NCBI RefSeq assembly: GCF_020268605.1
Contig: NZ_CP084222.1
Span: 248,001-312,000, forward strand
DNA length: 64,000 bases
Reading direction: 5' to 3'
DNA from: Arsenophonus apicola
GTDB lineage: Bacteria > Pseudomonadota > Gammaproteobacteria > Enterobacterales > Enterobacteriaceae
Notes under the pieces: model-generated
The model's database searches: none
Seen by the model: only the letters and a program-made list of their open reading frames with translations
What the model was told of the DNA's origin: nothing
Part shown: positions 1 to 9,132 of the stretch, one piece after another
Layout: each line of letters starts with the position of its first letter
Position numbering within the stretch: the first letter of the stretch is position 1
Made by a program: the position numbers and the translations under genes

Positions 1-1174
1 TTTTTATGTCATTATTTGTTTTCTTTTCATTAGTTGGTTGATTTTTTTGCGGTATGGGTGTTGCAGAAGAAGGGATTTGTCCTTGAATACGTTTTTGTAA
101 CGCTTTATCGAGCAATAATAAACTTTTTAATTCACTGGGAATATCCATTGTAATGGATTGTTCAATTAGCTTATCGACTTCGGTAAGGAAGGCTTTTGTT
201 GCCGCATCGTTGGTATTGAAGTAGATCCGGATCCAAGTTGAAACTTGCTCTAAAGATTGTTTATAAATTTGCTCTTGATAGCGAGGTACCGCTTGGGCGG
301 CAATCAGTAGCTGAGCTCGAATATTGGCGCGTAGGTAAATATCCTGATTAGGTGCAAGTAAAGGGGTCTCATGAGAATCTCTACGACGAATGGTAATAAA
401 ATTTTTACTAAAATTTTTCCAACTTTGACTAAGATTTTGTTTCCAATCAGCAATATTATTGGAAAGTTCTGTACTATCTTCATCCATGGGTTTGCCATCT
501 GGGGCACTATCATTTATACGTAAATTATCAATATCACTGCTAAGTTGATTAAGTTTTAAAATAATTCCCTCATAATCAATTTGGCTAATGGCTGATAGCA
601 CACTAATATCACTATTAATTGTTTTTCGGATCTCAATTAAATTAGGATCATTCATTTCAGCCAGGCTTGCATCAGCACTTTTCAATAAAGCAATTGCCGT
701 AACGGGATCATTATCATTCCAAAGTTTACGGCCGGCCATTTTGGCTAAGAAATCAGCTTGGGCCAGTAGCCAGCGTTTTACATCTGTACTTGAAAGTGTG
801 GTGATTTGTGCTTGTAATTCTTCGATCCGCTGTTCAAGTTGCTGCTCATATTCTTTTTTATCTAACTGGGTAATACGCTGAGATTCAACCAATTGGTTAA
901 TTTGCTGTTTTTCTGTTTCTTGTTGACGTAGTAGTTCACTTATTTGTTGTTGCAGTTCACTACTTTCATTGACGACTTGTTGATGTTTAAGATTAAGATA
1001 ATAATAGAAACCACCACCCAGTATGATAATAAGTACGAGAGTAATTATACTACCAAACAGACCAGAACGCTTTTGTTTATCAGAGACACCATTTTTGGCT
1101 GTAGATTGCGTTGCTGTTTTTGAGGCATTTGATGTGTTTTCATTTGCCTCATTCGGTTTATTCTGTTCCGTCAT
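1..1174 (-). CDS. hemX: HemX, uroporphyrinogen-III C-methyltransferase-like membrane protein (3' end cut)
   Basis: The minus-strand frame opens with ATG at 1172-1174 and stays open to the window edge, giving about 391 codons; the E. coli protein is about 393 residues, so only the last few are missing. It has a polar, Asn/Thr-rich N-terminus, one membrane segment at about residues 39-60, then a long Gln/Glu-rich predicted coiled coil (about 62-130) and a helical periplasmic domain. This architecture is typical of HemX, whose biochemical role is poorly defined despite the methyltransferase name. It lies 21 bases after hemD, as in the hemCDXY operon. The identification rests on architecture and operon position. 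Confidence 0.93.
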   Translation of the reverse strand, partial: MTEQNKPNEANENTSNASKTATQSTAKNGVSDKQKRSGLFGSIITLVLIIILGGGFYYYLNLKHQQVVNESSELQQQISELLRQQETEKQQINQLVESQRITQLDKKEYEQQLEQRIEELQAQITTLSSTDVKRWLLAQADFLAKMAGRKLWNDNDPVTAIALLKSADASLAEMNDPNLIEIRKTINSDISVLSAISQIDYEGIILKLNQLSSDIDNLRINDSAPDGKPMDEDSTELSNNIADWKQNLSQSWKNFSKNFITIRRRDSHETPLLAPNQDIYLRANIRAQLLIAAQAVPRYQEQIYKQSLEQVSTWIRIYFNTNDAATKAFLTEVDKLIEQSITMDIPSELKSLLLLDKALQKRIQGQIPSSATPIPQKNQPTNEKKTNNDIK

Positions 1175-1195
1175 AATTAATATCTCAATATCGGT

Positions 1196-1933
1196 TTACA
1201 TTAATGCCTGAATTAAAGCATCATTATTAGCACTTTTGGCTACTTTTACTGATTGCCATCCAAATTGGTAAGCAGTACTAGCCAAACGTTCACTGACAAC
1301 AATTAAATGGCGAGAAAGCAACCAAGGTTTAACATCATCCATAATTAAGTTAAATAATAAATGCAACATTTCGCCACTGGTAACAATTATTGTACTAATA
1401 TTTGCCTGTTGCCATTGTAACTGGAAAGTTTGTCGATCATATTTTATTGGTTGACGTTGATAACACTCACAATAATCAATATGGCTTCCGCGCGATTTTA
1501 ATGTTGCGGCGAGTAGTTCACGTCCACCATTACCTCGCAATAACAAAGATTTTTTGCCTAGAAGTGATTGTAAACCAGGTAATTCAAGTAATGTTTCACT
1601 AGTTTCACCTTTATGAGATGAATGAATAGGCAAATTAGTTAATTGGTGAAAAGCTAATGCTGTTGAGTCCCCTATACCATAATAGGATAGCGTATCAGGC
1701 CATTTTCGTCCTGTTAAATGAAGCGCTGAATTAGCATGCCATACCGCGTTTGGTGATAGAAAAAAAACCCGATCACCGTTAGTTAGGCTGGCTAATTTAC
1801 TCGGCAGAAGATTCAGTTCATTACCTGGCATAATTTCAATTAGTGGGGCATGAAAGGCCATTTTTCCTACTGACTTAATAAGCCGAACAAGTGTTTCACC
1901 GCTGGGGTTTGGTCTGGTGACCAATATACTCAT
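1196..1933 (-). CDS. hemD: Uroporphyrinogen-III synthase
   Basis: The 245-residue protein has the length and two-domain layout of HemD, which cyclises hydroxymethylbilane and inverts ring D to give uroporphyrinogen III, the branch point to haem, sirohaem and cobalamin. The N-terminal ILVTRPNPSGE and the later TSGEMLHLL segment are family landmarks; as usual for HemD, overall conservation is low. Its ATG overlaps the hemC TGA by four bases (ATGA), which implies translational coupling to the enzyme that makes its unstable substrate. The operon order hemC-hemD-hemX is standard for enterobacteria. Confidence 0.96.
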   Translation of the reverse strand: MSILVTRPNPSGETLVRLIKSVGKMAFHAPLIEIMPGNELNLLPSKLASLTNGDRVFFLSPNAVWHANSALHLTGRKWPDTLSYYGIGDSTALAFHQLTNLPIHSSHKGETSETLLELPGLQSLLGKKSLLLRGNGGRELLAATLKSRGSHIDYCECYQRQPIKYDRQTFQLQWQQANISTIIVTSGEMLHLLFNLIMDDVKPWLLSRHLIVVSERLASTAYQFGWQSVKVAKSANNDALIQALM

Positions 1934-2871
1934 CGAGAAAATGCTCCTGGGAAAATTTTGTTAAGAATTTGTTTGGCGCCATTATTGAGTAACTCTTCTG
2001 CCAGTTCAATGCTCGCTTGTTGAGCATCTTCTGGTTTAAAATATCTTTCTGCACGAATAATTTGACTTCCATCGGGCGTACCAACCAGTGCTCTAAGCCA
2101 AATTTGTTTATTTTGCCAAATAGCATAGCTACCTATTGGGAGTTGGCAGCCACCTTGCAATCGATTATTGACGGTTCGTTCTGCTTGAATACAGATAGCA
2201 GTATCATGATGATGTAACGGCGCTAGAAATTGTTGTGTGTGGTAGTCATCAAGGCGGCATTCTATACCAATAGCGCCTTGCCCAACGGCAGGTAAAGAGT
2301 GCTCAGGTGGCAGAGGCATACGTATACGTGTTTCTAAATTAAGACGTTTTAGACCAGCCACAGCGAGAATAATACCATCGTATTCACCATTGTCTAATTT
2401 ACTTAGCCGTGTTCCAACATTACCACGCAGATCTTGAATAACTAAATGGGGATAAATATGACGTAGTTGGCATTGGCGTCGCAGGCTTGATGTTCCTATA
2501 ATACTGCCAACTGGCAACGCATCAAGGGAATCATACTGATTGGATACAAAAGCATCACGAGGATCTCCTCGCTGGCAAATAGCTATTAATCCTAAGTTAT
2601 TAGGGAAAGTAGCGGGGATATCTTTTATGGAATGAACAGCAATATCAGCCCGATTTTCTAGTAGTGCGTTTTCTAATTCTTTGACAAAAAGCCCTTTGCC
2701 ACCAATTTTAGCCAGAGGGGTATCAAGTAGAATATCACCTTGAGTACTCATGGGAATAAGTTCGATCGTTAGTGTTGGATGATGTTTTTCTAGTTGTGTT
2801 TTTACGTAAATCGCTTGCCACATTGCTAATGGACTTTTCCTTGTTGCGATACGCAGTGTTTGTATTGACAT
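1930..2871 (-). CDS. hemC: Hydroxymethylbilane synthase (porphobilinogen deaminase)
   Basis: This 313-residue cytosolic enzyme joins four porphobilinogen units into linear hydroxymethylbilane. It is the same length as the E. coli protein. The N-terminus carries the RIATRKSPLA motif, the middle GTSSLRRQCQL, and near residue 242 the LQGGCQLPIG loop whose Cys holds the dipyrromethane cofactor. The Asp of the HSIKDIP segment is the expected catalytic residue. It is the first gene of hemC-hemD-hemX and diverges from cyaA across a long AT-rich spacer. Confidence 0.98.
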   Translation of the reverse strand: MSIQTLRIATRKSPLAMWQAIYVKTQLEKHHPTLTIELIPMSTQGDILLDTPLAKIGGKGLFVKELENALLENRADIAVHSIKDIPATFPNNLGLIAICQRGDPRDAFVSNQYDSLDALPVGSIIGTSSLRRQCQLRHIYPHLVIQDLRGNVGTRLSKLDNGEYDGIILAVAGLKRLNLETRIRMPLPPEHSLPAVGQGAIGIECRLDDYHTQQFLAPLHHHDTAICIQAERTVNNRLQGGCQLPIGSYAIWQNKQIWLRALVGTPDGSQIIRAERYFKPEDAQQASIELAEELLNNGAKQILNKIFPGAFSR

Positions 2872-3429
2872 GTTTTTATTTTTCTTAGGTAGTTAGATTA
2901 TGAGTGAATTATAAAGGAAAGGTAGCCAGTTTTAACATTTTGGTAAGTTTTTTTCCAGTTAAAGCTGTTTGCTTAATAAATATAGCTAATGTATAGCACA
3001 GCTTGTAGACAGAAAGAAGGAGGGTTACAATAGCGGCAAAATGATTTTTTGTTATTGAATGGAAGCAAATAAATATATGTTTAATTAAAATTTTTATATT
3101 TATTTGAATATTTATTATTGAAAACAATTATAAAAAATTTAATAAGAAAATTTAACTAATTGTCTTCTTTTTTTATACAGATCATCTATTTGAAATTCTT
3201 AGAAACGAAAAAGATTTTTTATGTAAAAGAATGGAAAGCATTTAGTGTGAAAAATAAACAGTTAATGTAGAGGTAATGTACTTTACGCTTTTGGTACAAA
3301 ATGTTAAATTGATCACGTTTTTAGCAACCTATTCAAAAAGCTTATCGCTGTTATTGTTCCCTAATAATAAAGGAACCAATGGCTGAGTTAAGGTTATTCA
3401 TTTTTTAAAGTTTAATTCAGGCAAAACTT
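2872..3429. other. hemC-cyaA divergent spacer without a credible gene
   Basis: This 558-base AT-rich region separates the divergent hemC and cyaA genes and must hold both promoters. The only recognisable regulatory element is a CRP-like site near 3302-3317. A 72-codon minus-strand ORF at 2909-3127 is made of AT-rich codons with no recognisable domain, and I regard it as chance. Confidence 0.6.
3302..3317 (+). promoter_or_regulatory. CRP-binding-like site upstream of cyaA
   Basis: The bases read TGTTA-AATTGA-TCACG, which matches the CRP consensus TGTGA-N6-TCACA at eight of ten informative positions and contains the central TGATCA. E. coli cyaA has a CRP site upstream through which cAMP-CRP represses cyclase expression, so a feedback operator is expected here. 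The site lies about 113 bases before the TTG start. Confidence 0.6.
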
Positions 3430-5997
3430 TTGTATCTTTATATTGAGACACTGAAGCAAAGATTGGATGCGATCAATCAATTACGACTGGAACGAGCATC
3501 ATCTTCTATGAATGAAGCGTTCAAGCATGTATATGGATTGCTGCCAGTTTTATTAAATTATCATCATCCCATCTTACCTGGTTATATTGAAGGTAATGTA
3601 CCTGCTGGTGTCTGTTTTTTTGCGCCTGATGCTCAACAAATTAATTGGTTAAAGCAGTTTGAGGCATATCTCTTTTGTGAACTATCCTCACAGCAAACCA
3701 ATGGGGAATTACCTATTACAGGTATCTATTCCATGGGAAGTACATCATCAATCGGGCAAAGTGATATTTCTGATTTGGATATTTGGGTATGTCATCAATC
3801 ATGGTTAGATCAAGAAGAAAGACAGCTTTTACAAAAGAAATGTACATTAATTGAACAATGGGCATCCTCACTTGGTATAGATGTTACTTTCTTTTTAATT
3901 GATGAAAATCGTTTTCGCCACCCTACAAGTGGTAGTCTAAGTGGCGAAGATTGCGGAACGACCCAACATATATTGCTATTGGATGAATTTTATCGTACAG
4001 CGGTTCGTATGGCTGGGAAACGTTTACTATGGATGATGGTTCCCGCAGAAGAAGAAACTAATTACGATGAATATGTTTTATTGTTGTATGCTCGAGGAGT
4101 CCTAACCCCAAATGAATGGTTAGATTTAGGTGGCTTAGGTGAATTATCGGCTGAAGAATATTTTGGTGCTAGTTTATGGCAACTGTATAAAAGTGTTGAC
4201 TCACCTTATAAAGCTGTGTTGAAAAGTATTTTACTTGAAGCTTATTCCTGGGATTATCCGCGTGGTATGTTGCTAGCAATGGAATTTAAGAAACATTTAC
4301 ATGCAGGAGAAATTGTTTCTTATGGCTTAGATGCCTATTGTTTAATGTTACAACGAGTTACGCGTTACTTGATGGAAATCGGTGATTTTAAGCGTCTTGA
4401 TTTAATTCGTCGCTGTTTTTACCTCAAAGTTTGTGAAAAATTGTCGGGTGAAAACAATAATTCTGCGAGTCGTAGTTGGCGAAGGCATGTGTTATCACAG
4501 CTTGTTACTTCATGGGAATGGAGTAAGGAGCGATTAGATATCCTCGACAAGCGTAATTATTGGAAAATAGAGCAGGTTCGAGATGCGCATAATGAGTTAC
4601 TTGATACCATGATGCAAAGTTATCGTAATCTTATTCGCTTTGCTCGTCGTAATAATTTACGAGTTAGTGCAAGTCCACAAGATATTGGAGTGTTGACGCG
4701 CAAGTTGTATGCAGCCTTTGAAGTATTACCAGGCAAAGTCACTTTGGTTAATCCGCAAATTTCGCCAGATCTATCTGAAAGTCATCTCACTTTTATTTAT
4801 GTTCCTGCCGGACGCGCGAATCGCAGTGGTTGGTACTTATATAATAAGGCGCCAACGATAGATTCTATCATTGGACATCAACCGTTAGAATATAACCGTT
4901 ATCTTAGTAAATTAGTGGCATGGACTTACTTTAATGGTTTATTGACAGAGCAATCTCATATTTATATTCATAACGGTGGATCACAATGTGATGAAAATAA
5001 ATTACATCAATTTGTTAATGATATAACCACCAATTTTCCTCTTCGTTTACTGGCACCCACACCAAAAGCTTTATATAGTCCTTGTGAAATTCGCCATTTA
5101 GCCATTATTGTTAATTTAGAGAAAGATCCGACAGCAGTTTTTTCTGATCAAATAATTCATTTTGATTTACGTAAATTAGACATATTGAGTTTTGGTGATC
5201 CTCCGCAATGCTTAGTCAGCAGTATTGATCTACTGTATCGCAACTCTTGGAATGAGGTGAGAACACTGCATTTCTCCGGTGAGCAATCTATGTTAGAAGC
5301 ATTAAAAACGATTTTGGGTAAAATGCATCAAGACGCTGAGCTACCAGATGTGGTTGAAGTTTTTTGTTATAGCCAACATATGAGAGGGTTGATTGGTACA
5401 CGTGTTCAACAGCTGGTTTCAGAATGTATTGAACTCCGCCTATCAAGTAGTTGTAGTGATTCAGGGCGTTTCAAGGCATTACGTATTGCAGGTCAAACCT
5501 GGGGATTATTTTTCGAGAGATTGAATGTCTCAGTGCAGAAATTGGAAAATGCCGTCGAATTTTATGGTGCAATTTCTAATAATAAATTACATGGCTTACC
5601 GATAAAATTGGATGTCAAAGAAACTTATCATTTACCGTTAGTTGTTGATGGTTATGCTAGTGAAGGGATTGTACAATTCTTTTTTGAAGATACAGAAGAA
5701 AATCATGGTTTTAATATCTATATTTTAGATGAAAAAAATCGGGTGGAAATTTATTCACATTGTGAAGGAAACAAAGAAGAACTTGTTAGGGATGTAAGCC
5801 GTTTTTACTCATCTTCCCATTATCGTTCTACCTACCGCGCTAATTTGGTCAATTTTAATTTACCGCAATTTTATCAGATAATAAAAGTAGAAGATAAAAA
5901 TCAAGTCATTCCTTATTTGACTGGCTCATTTTCTAATTCACAATTCAATGAGAATGTCTGTCGTGAAGAGTCGGGCGTTAGTTTTTATATCCATTAA
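3430..5997 (+). CDS. cyaA: Class I adenylate cyclase
   Basis: This 855-residue protein makes cAMP from ATP for CRP-dependent catabolite control; E. coli CyaA is 848 residues. The start is TTG at 3430, and the N-terminus MYLYIETLKQRLDAINQLR is that of enterobacterial CyaA, which is also known for an inefficient TTG start. The N-terminal catalytic domain carries the nucleotidyltransferase signature GSTSSIGQSDISDLDIWVC near residues 100-118. The C-terminal half is the glucose-responsive regulatory domain. cyaY follows convergently as in E. coli. The weak start codon together with the upstream CRP-like site suggests that cyclase levels are kept low. Confidence 0.98.
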   Translation: MYLYIETLKQRLDAINQLRLERASSSMNEAFKHVYGLLPVLLNYHHPILPGYIEGNVPAGVCFFAPDAQQINWLKQFEAYLFCELSSQQTNGELPITGIYSMGSTSSIGQSDISDLDIWVCHQSWLDQEERQLLQKKCTLIEQWASSLGIDVTFFLIDENRFRHPTSGSLSGEDCGTTQHILLLDEFYRTAVRMAGKRLLWMMVPAEEETNYDEYVLLLYARGVLTPNEWLDLGGLGELSAEEYFGASLWQLYKSVDSPYKAVLKSILLEAYSWDYPRGMLLAMEFKKHLHAGEIVSYGLDAYCLMLQRVTRYLMEIGDFKRLDLIRRCFYLKVCEKLSGENNNSASRSWRRHVLSQLVTSWEWSKERLDILDKRNYWKIEQVRDAHNELLDTMMQSYRNLIRFARRNNLRVSASPQDIGVLTRKLYAAFEVLPGKVTLVNPQISPDLSESHLTFIYVPAGRANRSGWYLYNKAPTIDSIIGHQPLEYNRYLSKLVAWTYFNGLLTEQSHIYIHNGGSQCDENKLHQFVNDITTNFPLRLLAPTPKALYSPCEIRHLAIIVNLEKDPTAVFSDQIIHFDLRKLDILSFGDPPQCLVSSIDLLYRNSWNEVRTLHFSGEQSMLEALKTILGKMHQDAELPDVVEVFCYSQHMRGLIGTRVQQLVSECIELRLSSSCSDSGRFKALRIAGQTWGLFFERLNVSVQKLENAVEFYGAISNNKLHGLPIKLDVKETYHLPLVVDGYASEGIVQFFFEDTEENHGFNIYILDEKNRVEIYSHCEGNKEELVRDVSRFYSSSHYRSTYRANLVNFNLPQFYQIIKVEDKNQVIPYLTGSFSNSQFNENVCREESGVSFYIH

Positions 5998-6029
5998 TGA
6001 TAAAGAATGATATTTGTTTATTTTAGTAG

Positions 6030-6353
6030 TTAGAGATCAAATAAAAATGGTTCTACGCTTTGCTCACTAATCGCATAGGCTAATATTTGGATAAAATTTT
6101 TATTGCTGCGAGCACAATACCAATTGTCTGTTTTATAGTTAAAGTGGTAACCACCAGAGCGAGTAGCTAGCCATATTTGATGGAGTGGTTCTTGGCGGTT
6201 GATAATAATTTTACTATCATTTTCGAAGGTTAGCGTCATAATACCGCTATGTATTTCGCAATCAATATCATTATTACCATCATATTGATCAATTTGTTCT
6301 TCTATTCTATCCATCAATTTATCAACCAGTTGATGAAATTCAGTGTCTGTCAT
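6030..6353 (-). CDS. cyaY: Frataxin-like iron-binding protein CyaY
   Basis: CyaY is a small cytosolic frataxin homologue that binds iron and modulates the IscS-IscU iron-sulfur assembly machinery. I chose the ATG at 6353 (107 residues; E. coli has 106), preceded by AGGAAA at suitable spacing, rather than an in-frame TTG two codons upstream. The acidic N-terminal helix (DTEFHQLVDKLMDRIEEQID) and the conserved QIWLATRSGGYHF sheet are the family hallmarks. It is convergent with cyaA, 32 bases away, as in other enterobacteria. Confidence 0.96.
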   Translation of the reverse strand: MTDTEFHQLVDKLMDRIEEQIDQYDGNNDIDCEIHSGIMTLTFENDSKIIINRQEPLHQIWLATRSGGYHFNYKTDNWYCARSNKNFIQILAYAISEQSVEPFLFDL

Positions 6354-6438
6354 CGTCAATTTCCTATTTGCTTTTCTGCGCCTAACTGCGATTATAGATT
6401 ATAAAAGATAATGATTTAAGAATGCAGGCTTTAACATA

Positions 6439-6597
6439 ATGAAAAAATTAATTTGGCTATTTGTGACATCGATATTATTAACCCTACTTTCTGCCTGTGG
6501 TTTGAAAGGACCACTCTATTTTCCAGCAAAAGCAACAGCGGAGCAAAAGACTGAAAGCACGATATCGTCTAAAGAAACAGAACATCAATCGACATAG
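6439..6597 (+). CDS. lptM: LptM (YifL) small LPS-assembly lipoprotein
   Basis: This 52-residue ORF encodes a Lys-start signal peptide and a clear lipobox LSAC with the lipidated Cys at residue 20, followed by GLKGPLYFP, the motif that defines LptM/YifL. In E. coli, LptM is an outer-membrane lipoprotein that binds the LptDE translocon and promotes oxidative maturation of LptD. The tail after residue 30 is short, polar and poorly conserved. The position between cyaY and dapF is the standard one. Confidence 0.93.
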   Translation: MKKLIWLFVTSILLTLLSACGLKGPLYFPAKATAEQKTESTISSKETEHQST

Positions 6598-6663
6598 ACA
6601 GAAACACCTCGCAAATAGATGAATAAATAAAAAGATAGCCAATTGATTATGATGGAGTAGAAA

Positions 6664-7488
6664 ATGCAATTCTCCAAAATGCATGGTTTGGGTAACGATT
6701 TTATGGTGGTAGATGCCGTCACCCAAAATGTTTATTTTTCTCCTGAGCTTATTTGTCGTTTATCAGATCGACATACAGGGATTGGATTTGATCAGCTTTT
6801 AGTGGTTGAAGCACCTTATGATCCTGATCTTGACTTTCATTATCGTATTTTTAATGCCGATGGTAGTGAAGTAGCTCAATGTGGTAATGGTGCTCGCTGT
6901 TTTGCCCGTTTTGTTCGTCTTAAAAAACTGACAAATAAACGCGATATCAAGGTAAGTACTCAATCTGGTAGATTGACATTATCGGTAGCAGAAAATGAAG
7001 ATGTTTGTGTCAATATGGGAGTTCCAGAGTTTGAGCCAAATAAAGTACCTTTTAAAGCGCAAAAAGCTGAGAAAACTTATATAATTAGAACTCAACAACA
7101 AACAATATTGTGTGGAGTCGTTTCTATCGGCAACCCTCATTGTGTATTACAGGTCGAGGATATTGACACGGCTGACGTGGCTTTATTGGGACAGATACTT
7201 GAAAAACATGAACGTTTCCCTGAGCGGGCTAATATAGGATTTATGCAGGTTATTGATCATGAACACATTCGATTACGTGTATATGAGCGTGGTGTTGGAG
7301 AGACACAGGCTTGTGGAAGTGGTGCCTGTGCTGCTGTTGCTATCGGTATTCAGCAAGGTTTATTAAGAAAAAATGTCCGTGTGGATTTACCTGGTGGCAT
7401 GCTAAAAATTCGTTGGAATGGATTGGGTCATCCTCTATTTATGACTGGCCCAGCGACACATGTTTATGATGGTGTTATTCATTTCTAG
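6664..7488 (+). CDS. dapF: Diaminopimelate epimerase
   Basis: DapF converts LL- to meso-diaminopimelate, the precursor of lysine and of the peptidoglycan cross-link. The 274-residue length equals E. coli. The two catalytic cysteines are visible: Cys73 in AQCGNGARCF and Cys217 in ETQACGSGAC. It begins an apparent operon with yigA, xerC and yigB. Confidence 0.98.
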   Translation: MQFSKMHGLGNDFMVVDAVTQNVYFSPELICRLSDRHTGIGFDQLLVVEAPYDPDLDFHYRIFNADGSEVAQCGNGARCFARFVRLKKLTNKRDIKVSTQSGRLTLSVAENEDVCVNMGVPEFEPNKVPFKAQKAEKTYIIRTQQQTILCGVVSIGNPHCVLQVEDIDTADVALLGQILEKHERFPERANIGFMQVIDHEHIRLRVYERGVGETQACGSGACAAVAIGIQQGLLRKNVRVDLPGGMLKIRWNGLGHPLFMTGPATHVYDGVIHF

Positions 7489-7516
7489 GTTTTGTCTGGT
7501 TAAAAGGTCTTTTATT

Positions 7517-8221
7517 ATGGATAAAAAAGAAGCAGCATTTGATCCTCAACCGGTGCTAGATGATCAGACTGTCGTGGAATATCTGAAAAGCAATCCTCAT
7601 TTTTTTATTCGCAATGCCGCTGCTGTTGAACAGATACGGGTTCCTCATCCTGTTCATCATGCGGTTTCATTAGTTGAATGGTCTATGAAGCGTCAACGAG
7701 TTTATATCCAAAATCTAGAACAAGATATGCAACTATTAGTTGAGCAGGCTCGCAATAATGAAATACTCTTTAATCGACTGTTAAAATTAGTTATTCAGCT
7801 ATCAACGGCAGATGATTTTGCCGATTTTCAACAACGTTTATATGCCTGGTCAAGAAGTTTTGGTTTGAGTGGTGCTTATATTCGCTTGTTTAGTGATTGT
7901 TGGCAACTAGGTGTACCGATGGATGCACAAAAGGTTATGATTTCACGTCAAGCTTTTGAGCCTGTCCGTATTCAGCGATTTGGTGAAAAAAATCACTATC
8001 TTGGTACGTTAAATAATCCGGAAATAATGTTATTAATGCCAGATGCAGAACATGTAGGCTCGGTGGCTGTTTCTTTATTAGGACTTTATGGTAATTTAGG
8101 GATGGTGATCTTTACTAGTCGTGATATTCAACATTATCAAAAAGGTATGGGAACGACCATGCTAGACCATTTAGCCAAATTATTACCCGATTTGCTTTTG
8201 CGTTGGGTAACACGGGCATGA
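7517..8221 (+). CDS. yigA: DUF484 family protein YigA
   Basis: This is a 234-residue cytosolic protein of the DUF484 family, a GAF-like fold of unknown function; E. coli YigA is 235 residues. The frame is open further upstream into dapF, but the ATG at 7517 has an AAGG nine bases before it and restores the usual N-terminus (MDKKEAAFDPQPVL). A predicted coiled coil lies around residues 50-80, before the GAF-like part. It is cotranscribed with dapF and overlaps xerC by four bases. The conserved link to xerC is the only hint of function. Confidence 0.9.
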   Translation: MDKKEAAFDPQPVLDDQTVVEYLKSNPHFFIRNAAAVEQIRVPHPVHHAVSLVEWSMKRQRVYIQNLEQDMQLLVEQARNNEILFNRLLKLVIQLSTADDFADFQQRLYAWSRSFGLSGAYIRLFSDCWQLGVPMDAQKVMISRQAFEPVRIQRFGEKNHYLGTLNNPEIMLLMPDAEHVGSVAVSLLGLYGNLGMVIFTSRDIQHYQKGMGTTMLDHLAKLLPDLLLRWVTRA

Positions 8222-9132
8222 ATGCAACACGGCAAAGCTTGCAGCAACGAATTGACGGTTTTTTACGTTACTTACATGTGGAACGGCAGCTAATCCCAGT
8301 GACGATTATTAATTATCAACGTCAGTTAGCCGTATTAGTGGATATGGCTCTAGATATGAATATCAACGATTGGACACAATTAGAGATATCACATGTTCGT
8401 ATGATGGTTGCAAAGAGTCGTCGACAAGGATTGCAGGCAGCGAGTCTTGCTTTACGTCTTTCGTCATTAAGAAGTTTTTTAGATTGGTTAGTTGGGCAGG
8501 GCATAATAACCGCTAATCCAGCTAAGACAGTCAAAACGCCAAAAAATAAACGGCATTTACCTAAAAATATCGATGTAGATGAAGTTAATCAATTGCTAAA
8601 TATAGATTTAGCGGATCCTCTATCCGTACGTGATAGAACCATGTTGGAAGTGATGTATGGTGCAGGATTACGTTTATCTGAGCTAGTTAATTTGAATTGC
8701 CAACATCTGGATTTACAAAGTGGTGAAGTTCGGGTTATGGGAAAAGGCAGTAAAGAGCGCAAAGTACCATTAGGACGTATAGCTGTAGAATGGTTAGTTC
8801 GTTGGCTTGAGATGCGTCAGCAATATGTTAAGCAAGACGATGCGGTTTTTATCTCAATACAAAGAGGCAAACGGATTTCCGCTCGTAATGTACAAAAGCG
8901 TTTTGCGTTATGGGGAATTCGTCAGGGGGTTAGAAGTCATATTCATCCTCACAAACTTCGTCACTCTTTTGCCACTCATATCTTGGAATCAAGCGGAGAT
9001 TTGAGGGCAGTTCAAGAGTTACTAGGACATGCTAATCTATCCACTACTCAAGTTTATACTCATTTAGATTTTCAGCATTTAGCCAAGGTTTATGATGTTG
9101 CTCATCCAAGGGCAAAAAGGGAGAAACCTTGA
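8218..9132 (+). CDS. xerC: Tyrosine recombinase XerC
   Basis: XerC acts with XerD at dif to resolve chromosome dimers. The 304-residue protein (E. coli 298) has the N-terminal SAM-like core-binding domain and a C-terminal catalytic domain with all active-site residues: Arg152, Lys176, His245-x-x-Arg248, His271 and nucleophile Tyr280. I chose the ATG at 8218, which overlaps the yigA stop as ATGA, rather than an in-frame TTG at 8203. The dapF-yigA-xerC-yigB order is the classical enterobacterial operon. Confidence 0.98.
   Translation: MNATRQSLQQRIDGFLRYLHVERQLIPVTIINYQRQLAVLVDMALDMNINDWTQLEISHVRMMVAKSRRQGLQAASLALRLSSLRSFLDWLVGQGIITANPAKTVKTPKNKRHLPKNIDVDEVNQLLNIDLADPLSVRDRTMLEVMYGAGLRLSELVNLNCQHLDLQSGEVRVMGKGSKERKVPLGRIAVEWLVRWLEMRQQYVKQDDAVFISIQRGKRISARNVQKRFALWGIRQGVRSHIHPHKLRHSFATHILESSGDLRAVQELLGHANLSTTQVYTHLDFQHLAKVYDVAHPRAKREKP

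Noticed and set aside
588..1211. Plus-strand ORFs at 588-881 and 1023-1211
   Set aside because: They are antisense to hemX, which has a convincing full-length frame and operon context.
1896..2126. 76-codon minus-strand ORF overlapping the hemC-hemD junction
   Set aside because: It is an alternative frame of hemC with no homology I can recognise.
2909..3127. 72-codon minus-strand ORF between hemC and cyaA
   Set aside because: It is Ile/Lys/Leu-rich as expected for random AT-rich DNA, has no recognisable domain and covers the promoter region of two divergent genes.
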